Shown here: in pieces, positions 6,370 to 13,873 of the stretch | Position numbering within the stretch: the first letter of the stretch is position 1 | How the letters are laid out: each line of letters opens with the position of its first letter | Assembly: GCA_900546675.1 (NCBI GenBank) | Contig: URDQ01000054.1 | Location: 1 to 14,077 of the forward strand | Length of the DNA stretch: 14,077 bases | Reading direction: 5' to 3' | DNA from: an uncultured Porphyromonas sp. | GTDB lineage: Bacteria; Bacteroidota; Bacteroidia; Bacteroidales; Porphyromonadaceae | Position numbers and translations under genes: made by a program | Notes under the pieces: model-generated | Database searches by the model: none | What the model was told of the DNA's origin: nothing | Seen by the model: the letters and a program-made list of their open reading frames with translations, nothing else

Positions 6370-7578
6370 TTAGATACGTACGGGAGCTGTGATACCTCGC
6401 AGGTCCGTTTGATCAGCTACCTTGGTCGGTGTGATCATGATCGGCTGCGTAGCATTGGTAATGTGTAGCTGCAAGCTCTCCGCATTGAACGCCTTGAGGA
6501 ACTTAATGAAGGTGTTCGTCTTGAAGGTGATCTGCATCCCCTCCATCTGCTCGGGATAGTCCACGGGGATACGCTCCTCGACATCGACGCCAGGCGTATT
6601 AGCGCCCTGTGCGTAGAATCCTCCCTTCATCACCATCGCATGCTCCTCGAAGGTGATACAGAGCAGGCTCGAGTCAGCACCCAGTCCCACGATATTGCTC
6701 AGATAGTTGACACGAGTCGTAGCACGCTGCAAGACTTGTCCGTCGATCTCAATCATATAGGTCATCGCATCAGGGAGTAGCCCGTTGTAGTTGGGGAAGT
6801 CTAGCACACTCACCTGCGAGACCACATTGTAAGTGCCAAAGCGCACCTCCACCTGCTTATTGTTGAAGATCACAAGCGCCTCCTCATTGGCAAAGTTCGG
6901 GAGGATAGACTGTAGGAAGCTAGAGACCTTGATCGGGAGCGTGAAGCTCGGATCCCTCAGCGAAGCTTGTGCTACCTCGCCCTCCTTCTCGACGATCCAT
7001 GCATCGTAGTCTATGTAGCGTACGAGCTGCACATTGTCCGTCGCACAGAGCTCCAGACGATCCGTAAGCATGACAAAGTGCACGCCATGTAGCTGCTCAC
7101 GCGATGTGTCGGGATAGGCGGCCGGCAGGACAGCCGAGATACCAGCTAGGAGGCTAGAGCTATTCATACTCATCATAGCCGCCCCCTCGGTATCCTCTGG
7201 AGACTCTCTAGAGACGTAGAGATCCGCATCGCCGATGGGTATGTCTAGGTATCCTGTCGAGTGAATCAGGTGGATAAAGCGCGCACCCTCCTCCGTCGTC
7301 TGCATCTCCATCGTCAGGGGCTGCACGGGCAGCGACTTGATATAGTCCAGTAGTGGTGTGGGAGCTATCAGAAAGCGCATCTCGCCATCACACTCCAGCG
7401 GAGCGATCACACCAGTCGAGCGCATCATCGTATCGCCTCCCGTCACGGAGATCCGCTCAGGAGTCACCTCAAAGAGGTAGTTGGCCAGCGCTGGCATAGA
7501 GATATTGCTCGCAGGGACAAGGCGCCCCACATTTTGCAAGAGCGTGGAGAGCTCGTTGCTATTGACGGTAAACTTCAT
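6370..7578 (-). CDS. dnaN: DNA polymerase III subunit beta (sliding clamp)
   Basis: DnaN is the ring-shaped clamp that tethers DNA polymerases and repair enzymes to DNA. The 402-residue product begins MKFTVNSNELSTLLQNVGRLV, a typical clamp start. It shows LFEVTPERISVTGGD near 35-49, the ALPxxYPDTSREQLHGVHF-like domain-2 start (near 150-168) and LDFPNYNGLLP in the domain 2-3 region. It is about 25-30 residues longer than the usual 366-375. Part of the excess seems to lie in domain 2 around DYDAWIVEKEGEVAQASLRD. The C-terminus ITAPVRI resembles the conserved P-x-R/M-L ending. It is the first gene of the minus block, with a good -7 box 29 bp upstream of the start codon. ATG start. Identity is secure; sequence is divergent enough that a search should confirm which clamp-binding pocket residues remain. 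Confidence 0.94.
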   Translation of the reverse strand: MKFTVNSNELSTLLQNVGRLVPASNISMPALANYLFEVTPERISVTGGDTMMRSTGVIAPLECDGEMRFLIAPTPLLDYIKSLPVQPLTMEMQTTEEGARFIHLIHSTGYLDIPIGDADLYVSRESPEDTEGAAMMSMNSSSLLAGISAVLPAAYPDTSREQLHGVHFVMLTDRLELCATDNVQLVRYIDYDAWIVEKEGEVAQASLRDPSFTLPIKVSSFLQSILPNFANEEALVIFNNKQVEVRFGTYNVVSQVSVLDFPNYNGLLPDAMTYMIEIDGQVLQRATTRVNYLSNIVGLGADSSLLCITFEEHAMVMKGGFYAQGANTPGVDVEERIPVDYPEQMEGMQITFKTNTFIKFLKAFNAESLQLHITNATQPIMITPTKVADQTDLRGITAPVRI

Positions 7579-7606
7579 ATGTGATTCCTATCTACTGATT
7601 ATACCA

Positions 7607-7614
7607 CAAAGATA
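7607..7614 (-). promoter_or_regulatory. Promoter -7 box for the dnaN block
   Basis: CAAAGATA on the plus strand reads TATCTTTG on the minus strand, an exact TAnnTTTG match. Transcription would start near 7600, giving a leader of about 22 bases before dnaN. No clear TTG is found at -33; that region instead coincides with the CTAG palindromes at 7634-7661, so another factor could act here. Confidence 0.65.
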
Positions 7615-7633
7615 ATAAAAAGATATCAGCCGT

Positions 7634-7661
7634 AAGCTAGAGACTCTAGTGCCACTAGCTT
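7634..7661. promoter_or_regulatory. Overlapping palindromes between divergent promoters (possible operator)
   Basis: Three CTAG sites begin at 7637, 7646 and 7655, exactly 9 bp apart. They make two overlapping 13-bp palindromes, CTAGAG-A-CTCTAG (7637-7649) and CTAGTG-C-CACTAG (7646-7658). These lie inside a wider inverted repeat AAGCTAG (7634-7640) and CTAGCTT (7655-7661). The cluster overlaps the expected -33 region of the dnaN promoter and lies 44 bp upstream of the opposing -7 box. Operator function is inference. Confidence 0.4.
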
Positions 7662-7698
7662 CTAATCTCTAACTTCTAACCTCTAATCTCTAACTTCT
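7661..7698. repeat. 21-bp direct tandem repeat (TCTAATCTCTAACTTC type)
   Basis: TCTAATCTCTAACTTCT at 7661-7677 recurs exactly at 7682-7698, a 21-bp period with 1.8 copies. A related fragment AATCTCTAAC occurs at 7785-7794. The AT-rich tract lies just upstream of the plus-strand -7 box at 7705 and could influence it. Otherwise it looks like simple low-complexity repeat DNA. Confidence 0.7.
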
Positions 7699-7704
7699 TT
7701 TTCG

Positions 7705-7712
7705 TATCTTTG
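7705..7712 (+). promoter_or_regulatory. Promoter -7 box for the carboxynorspermidine dehydrogenase gene
   Basis: TATCTTTG matches TAnnTTTG exactly. Transcription should begin near 7719, about 97 bases before the start codon, leaving room for the hairpin leader at 7723-7768. No exact TTG lies 19-20 bases upstream; the sequence there is the 21-bp repeat. Confidence 0.6.
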
Positions 7713-7722
7713 GCAAGGCAAA

Positions 7723-7768
7723 GTAGCTATGACGCATAAGCAGCACCCAAGGGTGCCAGCGTAGCTAC
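7723..7768 (+). ncRNA. Structured 5' leader of the carboxynorspermidine dehydrogenase gene
   Basis: Starting a few bases after the predicted transcription start, GTAGCTA (7723-7729) pairs with TAGCTAC (7762-7768). After a TGA bulge, CGC (7733-7735) pairs with GCG (7759-7761), giving a 10-bp outer stem. Inside, GCACC (7743-7747) and GGTGC (7752-7756) form a second stem with a CAAG loop. No U-tract follows within about 25 bases, so it is not an obvious terminator. It matches no riboswitch I recognise. Because the gene acts in polyamine synthesis, feedback control by a polyamine is a testable guess only. Confidence 0.45.
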
Positions 7769-7815
7769 CTTATTAGACCTCATAAATCTCTAACGCTTTT
7801 AACTATACTACCTCT

Positions 7816-9015
7816 ATGACAAGAGTGATCATCATCGGAGCTGGTGGCGTAGGCACCGTAGTAGCTCACAAGGTGGCTCAGAATGCTGAGACCTTTACTG
7901 ACATTATGCTGGCGAGCCGCACTAAGTCTAAGTGTGACGCTATCGCAGCACAGATACAAAACGTCAAGATCCAAACCGCACAGGTGGATGCTGACGACGT
8001 AGAGCAGCTGGTGAAGCTCTTCGAGAGCTTCCGCCCAGACATCTGCATCAACGTAGCACTTCCCTACCAAGATCTCACCATTATGGAGGCGTGTCTCAAG
8101 GCAGGCGTTAACTACCTCGACACGGCAAACTACGAGCCCCTCGACGAGGCTAAGTATCAGTACAGCTGGCAGTGGGCTTACCACGACCGCTTTAAGGAGG
8201 CTGGGCTGACCGCCGTCCTAGGGTGTGGCTTTGACCCTGGCGTCACCAGTATCTTCACCGCTTACGCTGCTAAGCACCACTTTGACGAGATACATTACCT
8301 CGACATCGTGGACTGCAACGGTGGTGACCATCACAAGGCGTTTGCGACCAACTTCAACCCAGAGATCAATATCCGTGAGATCACTCAAAAGGGTAAGTAC
8401 TACCACGAGGGCGATTGGATCGAGACGGAGCCTCAGGAGATACATCGTCCGCTACACTACCCAGGCATCGGCGTGCGCGAGTCTTACCTCCTCTACCATG
8501 AGGAGCTGGAGTCGCTCGTCAAGCACTTCCCCACGATACGTCGGGCGCGCTTCTGGATGACCTTCGGGGAGGAGTATCTCAAGTACCTCGAGGTGATCCA
8601 AAACATTGGTATGGCTAGCATCGAGCCGATCAACTACAACGGTCAGGAGATCGTGCCAATCCAATTCCTCAAGGCTGTCCTACCTAATCCTAAGGAACTA
8701 GGCGAGAACTATACGGGCGAGACCTCTATCGGCTGCCGCATCCGTGGCGTCCAGGATGGCAAGGAGCGTACCTACTATATATGGAACAACTGCTCTCACC
8801 AAGCAGCTTACCGTGAGACTGGCACGCAGGGTGTCAGCTACACGACGGGTGTCCCCGCTACGACGGGCGCGCTGATGCTCGCCAAGGGGCTGTGGGGTGG
8901 CGCTGGCGTCTTCAACGTCGAGCAGTTTGACCCAGATCCCTTCCTCGAGGAGGTAGCTCGTCAGGGACTGCCCTGGCACGAGTCCTTCGACATCGACATC
9001 GAGTTCGAGAAGTAA
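7816..9015 (+). CDS. Carboxynorspermidine dehydrogenase (saccharopine dehydrogenase family)
   Basis: This saccharopine dehydrogenase-family reductase of 399 residues is most like carboxynorspermidine/carboxyspermidine dehydrogenase. That enzyme condenses aspartate semialdehyde with diaminopropane or putrescine using NADPH, in the alternative polyamine route completed by a PLP decarboxylase (NspC). The Rossmann nucleotide site is VIIIGAGGVGTVVAHK (4-19). Further family stretches are NVALPYQDLTIMEACLKAGV (79-98), NYLDTANYEP, GCGFDPGVTSIF, a long middle domain with GGDHHKAFATNFNPE, and VSYTTGVPATTGALMLAKG near the C-terminus. The length is right for the family and ATG 7816 gives the Rossmann strand at the N-terminus as expected. 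It is transcribed alone, divergent from dnaN and convergent with glgB. The decarboxylase gene is not in this window. Saccharopine dehydrogenase proper is a less likely reading. Confidence 0.9.
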   Translation: MTRVIIIGAGGVGTVVAHKVAQNAETFTDIMLASRTKSKCDAIAAQIQNVKIQTAQVDADDVEQLVKLFESFRPDICINVALPYQDLTIMEACLKAGVNYLDTANYEPLDEAKYQYSWQWAYHDRFKEAGLTAVLGCGFDPGVTSIFTAYAAKHHFDEIHYLDIVDCNGGDHHKAFATNFNPEINIREITQKGKYYHEGDWIETEPQEIHRPLHYPGIGVRESYLLYHEELESLVKHFPTIRRARFWMTFGEEYLKYLEVIQNIGMASIEPINYNGQEIVPIQFLKAVLPNPKELGENYTGETSIGCRIRGVQDGKERTYYIWNNCSHQAAYRETGTQGVSYTTGVPATTGALMLAKGLWGGAGVFNVEQFDPDPFLEEVARQGLPWHESFDIDIEFEK

Positions 9016-9040
9016 AACTCATATCATCGTTATACGTCAA

Positions 9041-9270
9041 GTGCGTCCGTCCCCATCAAAGCAAGACGAGTAACCCGCTGTAGGGACGCTCGGTCTGAGC
9101 GTCCGTCCCCGTTAAAGGGTTACAGCGTCAAGCTGGTTCAACAACGGATGCCCTCTCGCTAGATACTAGTCGTGCGTCCCTACAAAGGGTTACACGTATC
9201 ATCGCTACTCGTATCGATTTGACACAACGGACGCACGACTGTGCGCCCCTACAAAGGGTTACTCGTATTG
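9041..9270. repeat. Composite cluster of the palindromic repeat family between convergent genes
   Basis: The gap 9016-9281 holds no gene and is mostly repeat copies in both orientations. Read on the minus strand are a truncated arm (9041-9060) and a copy at 9061-9116. The latter's hairpin GGACGCTC (9084-9091), loop GGTCT, GAGCGTCC (9097-9104) is perfect over 8 bp. Read on the plus strand are a copy at about 9137-9200 with the long head containing CTAGATACTAG, and a copy at 9218-9269 starting TTTGACACAACGGACGCAC with a short head GACT. The orphan end AAAGGGTTAC at 9114-9123 suggests recombination between copies. No conventional U-tract terminator is seen for either neighbour; these hairpins may stand in for one. 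Confidence 0.8.
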
Positions 9271-9281
9271 TTTTACCGCTA

Positions 9282-11324
9282 TTACCGCTTGCGCTGGTAG
9301 ACTTGCGCTGAGCGGGAGGGCAGATAGAGTCGTAGCTCGGTGCCACCCTCGGCAGTGGCGCGGGTGTGGTGCGTGACGCGGGCATCGATACGTCCGAAGC
9401 CTCCGCAGGCGACCGCATCGCTGTCGAGGAGTAGCGCATATTGCCCCGCTGGCACACCCTCGATGGGGTAGTCGACGTAGCTCTCCGTGGGGCTAAAGTT
9501 GAAGGCAAAGAGGTAGCCATCACCTCGCATGAAGACGATAACCTGTCGCTCCATGTGGCTGTGGTAGCAGTAGTCCGAGAGCTCCGCAAAGCGGGGCGTC
9601 AGGCTGCAGAGCGAGAGCATCCCTTTGTCAAAGTGTGCTAGCTGCTCGTAGCGCAGTAAGTCATTAGCCTGTAGCGACCACTGACGACGAGCGTACTGGT
9701 AGGAGTAAGCATTGCCCTCACGAGGGAAGTCGATCCACTCGGGATGACCAAACTCATTGCCCATGAAGGTGAGATAACCGCCACACATGGTGGCGAAGGT
9801 CATCAGACGGATCATATTACAGAGCGCTATGCCACGCATCACCCGATCGTTGTAGTCGCTCTGCTGCATATGCCAGTACATATCGCTGTCGATGAGTCGG
9901 AAGATGATGGTCTTGTCCCCGACGAGTGCTTGGTCGTGGCTCTCAGCGTAGGAGATCGTTCGCTCCGTAGGACGATGATTGCGCAGTTCGTACCACATAT
10001 TCTCTGGATTCCACGCTTCGTCGGGCTGCTCTTTGATCAGCTTGATCCAGTAGTCTGGCACATTCATCGCTAGCCGGTAGTCAAAGCCGTAACCGTCGGA
10101 GGCTTGGCTCTCGCACAGCCCTGGCAGTCCGCTCACCTCCTCGGCGATGGTGGTCGCTGCGGGCTTGACAGCGTGGATCAATTCGTTCGCAAGCGTCAGA
10201 TAGGTCAGCGCATCTCGGTCTACATCGCCATCGTAGTAGTCCGCATAGGTGAGGAAAGGTCGCTCCAAACCGTGATCCTCGTAAAGCATCGAGGTGACCC
10301 CGTCGAAGCGGAAGCCATCGAAGCCGTACTCCGTGAGCCAGTAGTGGCAATTGGAGAGGAGGTAATGGACCACCTCGCCACGACCGTAGTCGAAGCAGAG
10401 CGAGTCCCACTGCGGGTGCTCCCCTCGGCTCCCCTCGTGAAAGAAGAGCGTCCGCGTGCCATCGTAGCGAGCCAAGCCCTCAGCCTCGTTGCGTACAGCA
10501 TGCGAGTGAACTAAGTCCATAATGACGTAAAGCCCCAAAGCGTGCGCCTCATCGACCAGGCGCTTGAGGTCGTCGGGCGTACCGAAGCGACTCGATGGAG
10601 CGAAGAAGTTGGAGACGTGGTAGCCGTACGAGCCATAGTACGGGTGCTCCTGCACCGCCATAATCTGGAGCGTGTTGTAACCCGCCGAGACGATGTAGGG
10701 CAGTCGCTCCGTGCGAAACTGCTCGTAGCTCGCCACGCCCATCTCCTCGCCACTCATCCCTATGTGGCACTCATAGATGAGCAAGGTATCGGGACGCTCA
10801 GGTGCTGGCGCCTGCATTAGGTACGGCTCTTCGGGCGCCCAGACACGAGCGCAGAAGGTGTAGTCACGCGGGTCCTGCACCACATAATGGGCATAGGCGG
10901 GGATGCGCTCTAGCTCCTCATCATCGGTACAGATAAGGAGCTTGTAGTAGTCCAGATGGTGCAGCGCTGTGGCGGGTAGCTTGAGGTACCATTCGCCTGG
11001 TCGCTCCTCATTAGCAATATATCGATAGTTCGGATCTTGACGCCACTGGTTAGCATCGCAAAGCAGGTAGACCGCTCGAGCCGCTGGCGCATATTCACGC
11101 AGTGTCCACCCCGACTCTGTGCGATGTAGCCCAAAGTAAAGGTGTCCGCACGCCCAGCTCGAGAGGCTTTGCGAGCCAACGAAGAGTTGCCGACGCTCTG
11201 CGATGTAGCTTTGCCATACCTCTATCGTCTCATAGTAGGGAGCGAGCCACGGATCTTGCTGCGCCCAGAGTGGCGTGGTCTGCTTTTGCTTTGCTTGACG
11301 AGGAGTTGCTCTCAGATGTTTCAT
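9282..11324 (-). CDS. glgB: 1,4-alpha-glucan branching enzyme (GH13, eukaryotic-like type)
   Basis: GlgB cuts alpha-1,4 glucan chains and re-attaches them as alpha-1,6 branches in glycogen. The 680 residues have an N-terminal CBM48-like domain (about 55-165, FGLHRTESGWTLREYAPAA), the GH13 barrel and a C-terminal beta domain (from about 590). Catalytic regions are region I DLVHSH (270-275), region II GFRFDGVTSMLYEDHG (337-352, nucleophile Asp341), region III TIAEEVSGLPGLC (392-404, acid/base Glu395) and region IV YAESHDQALVGDKT (459-472, His463 and Asp464). DPWLAPY (24-30) and the YAESHDQALVGDKT form resemble eukaryotic GBE1-type enzymes (GH13_8) rather than E. coli-type GlgB. No residue is missing. 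The ATG lies 2 bp after the antiporter stop, so the two are probably translated from one mRNA. No glgA or glgC is nearby in this window. Confidence 0.95.
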   Translation of the reverse strand: MKHLRATPRQAKQKQTTPLWAQQDPWLAPYYETIEVWQSYIAERRQLFVGSQSLSSWACGHLYFGLHRTESGWTLREYAPAARAVYLLCDANQWRQDPNYRYIANEERPGEWYLKLPATALHHLDYYKLLICTDDEELERIPAYAHYVVQDPRDYTFCARVWAPEEPYLMQAPAPERPDTLLIYECHIGMSGEEMGVASYEQFRTERLPYIVSAGYNTLQIMAVQEHPYYGSYGYHVSNFFAPSSRFGTPDDLKRLVDEAHALGLYVIMDLVHSHAVRNEAEGLARYDGTRTLFFHEGSRGEHPQWDSLCFDYGRGEVVHYLLSNCHYWLTEYGFDGFRFDGVTSMLYEDHGLERPFLTYADYYDGDVDRDALTYLTLANELIHAVKPAATTIAEEVSGLPGLCESQASDGYGFDYRLAMNVPDYWIKLIKEQPDEAWNPENMWYELRNHRPTERTISYAESHDQALVGDKTIIFRLIDSDMYWHMQQSDYNDRVMRGIALCNMIRLMTFATMCGGYLTFMGNEFGHPEWIDFPREGNAYSYQYARRQWSLQANDLLRYEQLAHFDKGMLSLCSLTPRFAELSDYCYHSHMERQVIVFMRGDGYLFAFNFSPTESYVDYPIEGVPAGQYALLLDSDAVACGGFGRIDARVTHHTRATAEGGTELRLYLPSRSAQVYQRKR

Positions 11325-11326
11325 AG

Positions 11327-13732
11327 TTAAGAGACTTTACCCAGATAAGAGACGGCTCCCGTAGTGGGACGATGTATCGTCGGTAACTCGATGGTCGCCT
11401 CATCAATGTCTAGAATGAGATAAGAGGGCAACTGCTGGAGTAGCTCTTGCTGTGCTGGCGTGAGCGCTGCCCACGCATCGTAAGCGATGAAGGCGAAGTC
11501 GTAAGCGCTCAGATCGACCTGCTCTGCAAAAGACTCTCCGACCCACGACACACGAGCCGAGAGCTCTGTCGCAGGCTTGGCGATATGTGACGAGAGCGGC
11601 ATCAGCGTGATCGGACTATCGGTATGCTCCGTCACCTGCTCGGCAATGAGTAGTAGCTCTTGATCCTCAGGGCGCTGCATTAGCACGAGCGGATGCGCTA
11701 TCGGGGTCTGACCATTGTCCACATAGATACCCACTGAGCAAGGTGCCTCGTGAGCAAAGGTGGCAATAATCTCCTCAAAGGAGTGCGAGCTCTGCTCTTT
11801 CTTCGCCTGGCGGCGACGACCAGTCACGACCTTCCACCGACGGGTTAGCTTATCGCTATAAGCGACCAGGTCGCGGTCTTTCTTGTCTTGTGAGAGGTTG
11901 ACACTCGCCCCGAGGAGGAGCAGATTGCTCTGGATATGATTAGCGTGCGAGAGAACCGCCTCAGGGACCGACTCCGCAATCTCATACTTACGCTCCACAG
12001 AGAGGTCTAGCTGCTTGGCCATCTCCATCGGTGCTGCAAAGCTACTAGCGTAGTAGTGATCCGCATCGATGGTGCTAATGTCCGTATCGGTAGTGACGTG
12101 CATCAGCGTACAAGCCACCTGCGGAGAGGTGCCACCACAGAGCCTATGGAAGAACTCTAAGAGCGTCACGCCCGTCTCGGCACGACCAAAGGAGATGAGC
12201 ACTTGACCTGTCGTATGCTCCCGGCTTTGCGGTGTTTTCTTCTTCTTGAGGAGCCAGTCGATCAGCTGTAGTGTCGGAGCGGTCATGACGGTCGTTACGA
12301 GTGTCATCATCACGAGGATCGTAAAGAGGACCGGCGAGAGGACTCCTAGGTCCAGTCCGATGCGCAGTACGACCAGCTCCATCAGCCCTCGGGTGTTCAT
12401 ATAAGCCCCTAGGTAAAGGCTTTCGCGACGCTGTATGCCACAGCTGCGCGCTGCTAGGTAGGTGCCGCCCATTTTGCCCACAACCGCTACAAGCGTACAG
12501 ATCAGGAAGAGGCCCCACAGCTGAGGTGTATTGACCAAGCCCAGCTCTGTGCGCAAGCCTGAGCTAACGAAGAAGAGTGGCAGGAAGAGCAAGAGGGCGA
12601 CATCCTCGACTTTCTCCTTGACAATCACTCGGAAGTCTAGGTTCTCAGGCATGACAAGCCCCAGCATGAAGGCACCAAAGAGGGCGTGCATACTCATGAT
12701 CTCGGTGAAGTAGGCGCTCGCCATAAGGAGGATGAAGATGAGTCCCATGAGCGACTTGGAGAGTACCTCACGATGTCTCACGCGTCGCCCGAGGAGTCCG
12801 AAGAGTGGTCGCAAGATACCAAAGATGACCGCCAGATAGAGCGCCAGGAAGAGCATATTGTAGAGGGCACTCGTGAAGCTCCCCCCTTGGCTGACCGCCA
12901 TAATGGCCGCCAGCATGAGCCACGCCACGATGTCTCCCATAGCAGCGGTCGAGAGCGCCAAGCGGCCTAGGTGACTATGCGAGAGCGAGCGCTCCTGGAT
13001 GATACGCGCCAAGACGGGGAAGGCGGTGATGCTGAGCGAGATGCCCACAAAGAGTGAGAGCGACAAGAAACTGCTCCCCTCGCTCAGCAGCTCAGGGCGA
13101 CTGTAGAGCCCATAAGTAAGGACGATGCCCAGGATAAAGGGAAAGATGATCCCCGACTGACTGATGATAAAAGCTTGCTGCGCCTGACCCTTGAGGTCTT
13201 TCATACGTAGCTCCATACCGATGGTAAACATAAAGAGGATCAGTCCGAACTGACTGAGCAACTCTAGATTGCCCAAGCTGTGTGCGGGGAAGAGCATCTC
13301 CATCGCCTCAGGCCATACGGCTCCCAGCAAGCTCGGACCAAGCAATATACCGGCAAGGATCTCCCCGATGACCGTCGGCTGGTGCAGCCGTGCGAAGAGC
13401 CACCCCACGACACGTACCACGAGCAGGATGACGACCAACTGGATCAGCAGCATCCCTATGTCTGAGGCGGCATGAGTGCGTACCGAAGCGACAAACGACT
13501 GCCACGGTGAAGCCTCTCCCGCAGGCGAAAGGGTCGTAGCCCCCTGGGGTAGTGAAGTCCCCTCAGGAAGTTCGCTCAGGGACTCAGTCGTAGCTACAGG
13601 AGCCGTGGCGAGAGACTCCGAGGAGCCACTCATAGCCTGGTCAGTAGCAGCGACCCACCACAAGAGCGCCACAAAGATGAGCATTAGTCCGCCGTAGAGC
13701 CACCACGCTAGCTGTCGTTGATGTGTATTCAT
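11327..13732 (-). CDS. CPA2/CHX-like monovalent cation:proton antiporter with C-terminal USP-like region
   Basis: A polytopic inner-membrane antiporter of the CPA2 family, probably exchanging K+ or Na+ for H+, 801 residues. TM1 (about 10-29) is followed by a Ser/Thr/Glu-rich, probably periplasmic linker (30-75), then the transport core (about 90-495). Core motifs are GEILAGILLGPSLLG (123-137), FTIGMELRMKDL (169-180) and AAMGDIVAWLMLA (263-275, probable ion-site Asp267). MNTRGLMELVVLRIG (445-459) closely resembles plant CHX and fungal KHA1 antiporters. After KKKK (496-499) a soluble part (about 508-801, VLISFGRAETGVTLLEF onward) resembles the universal-stress-protein-like domains of CHX proteins and is a likely regulatory module. 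Helix ends are estimates. It is the first gene of a two-gene unit with glgB. ATG start. Substrate cannot be told from sequence. Confidence 0.88.
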   Translation of the reverse strand: MNTHQRQLAWWLYGGLMLIFVALLWWVAATDQAMSGSSESLATAPVATTESLSELPEGTSLPQGATTLSPAGEASPWQSFVASVRTHAASDIGMLLIQLVVILLVVRVVGWLFARLHQPTVIGEILAGILLGPSLLGAVWPEAMEMLFPAHSLGNLELLSQFGLILFMFTIGMELRMKDLKGQAQQAFIISQSGIIFPFILGIVLTYGLYSRPELLSEGSSFLSLSLFVGISLSITAFPVLARIIQERSLSHSHLGRLALSTAAMGDIVAWLMLAAIMAVSQGGSFTSALYNMLFLALYLAVIFGILRPLFGLLGRRVRHREVLSKSLMGLIFILLMASAYFTEIMSMHALFGAFMLGLVMPENLDFRVIVKEKVEDVALLLFLPLFFVSSGLRTELGLVNTPQLWGLFLICTLVAVVGKMGGTYLAARSCGIQRRESLYLGAYMNTRGLMELVVLRIGLDLGVLSPVLFTILVMMTLVTTVMTAPTLQLIDWLLKKKKTPQSREHTTGQVLISFGRAETGVTLLEFFHRLCGGTSPQVACTLMHVTTDTDISTIDADHYYASSFAAPMEMAKQLDLSVERKYEIAESVPEAVLSHANHIQSNLLLLGASVNLSQDKKDRDLVAYSDKLTRRWKVVTGRRRQAKKEQSSHSFEEIIATFAHEAPCSVGIYVDNGQTPIAHPLVLMQRPEDQELLLIAEQVTEHTDSPITLMPLSSHIAKPATELSARVSWVGESFAEQVDLSAYDFAFIAYDAWAALTPAQQELLQQLPSYLILDIDEATIELPTIHRPTTGAVSYLGKVS

Positions 13733-13804
13733 TCAGGATACGCCTATTTCGTTATGCAGTCAATGTAGCGACAAGACCACACCTGCAGTCTCCGTCTCAC
13801 GAGA

Positions 13805-13812
13805 CAAAGATA
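13805..13812 (-). promoter_or_regulatory. Promoter -7 box for the antiporter-glgB unit
   Basis: CAAAGATA on the plus strand is TATCTTTG on the minus strand, an exact TAnnTTTG match. The predicted start is near 13798, leaving a leader of about 65 bases with a small hairpin GTCT-CACG-AGAC close to its 5' end. No clear -33 TTG is seen. The surrounding TTTTCGTATCTTTG resembles the sequence around 7705. The rest of 13733-13873 shows nothing else. Confidence 0.6.
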
Positions 13813-13873
13813 CGAAAACAGAGCTGTCCGATGAATGGCTCCTCCCTTGGAACTTTATAACTCTCCCGTCAAT

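Noticed and set aside
10081..10514. Open frames of about 110-136 codons overlapping glgB in other frames
   Set aside because: They are shadows of a strongly supported glgB frame with all catalytic motifs; their translations are low-complexity or featureless.
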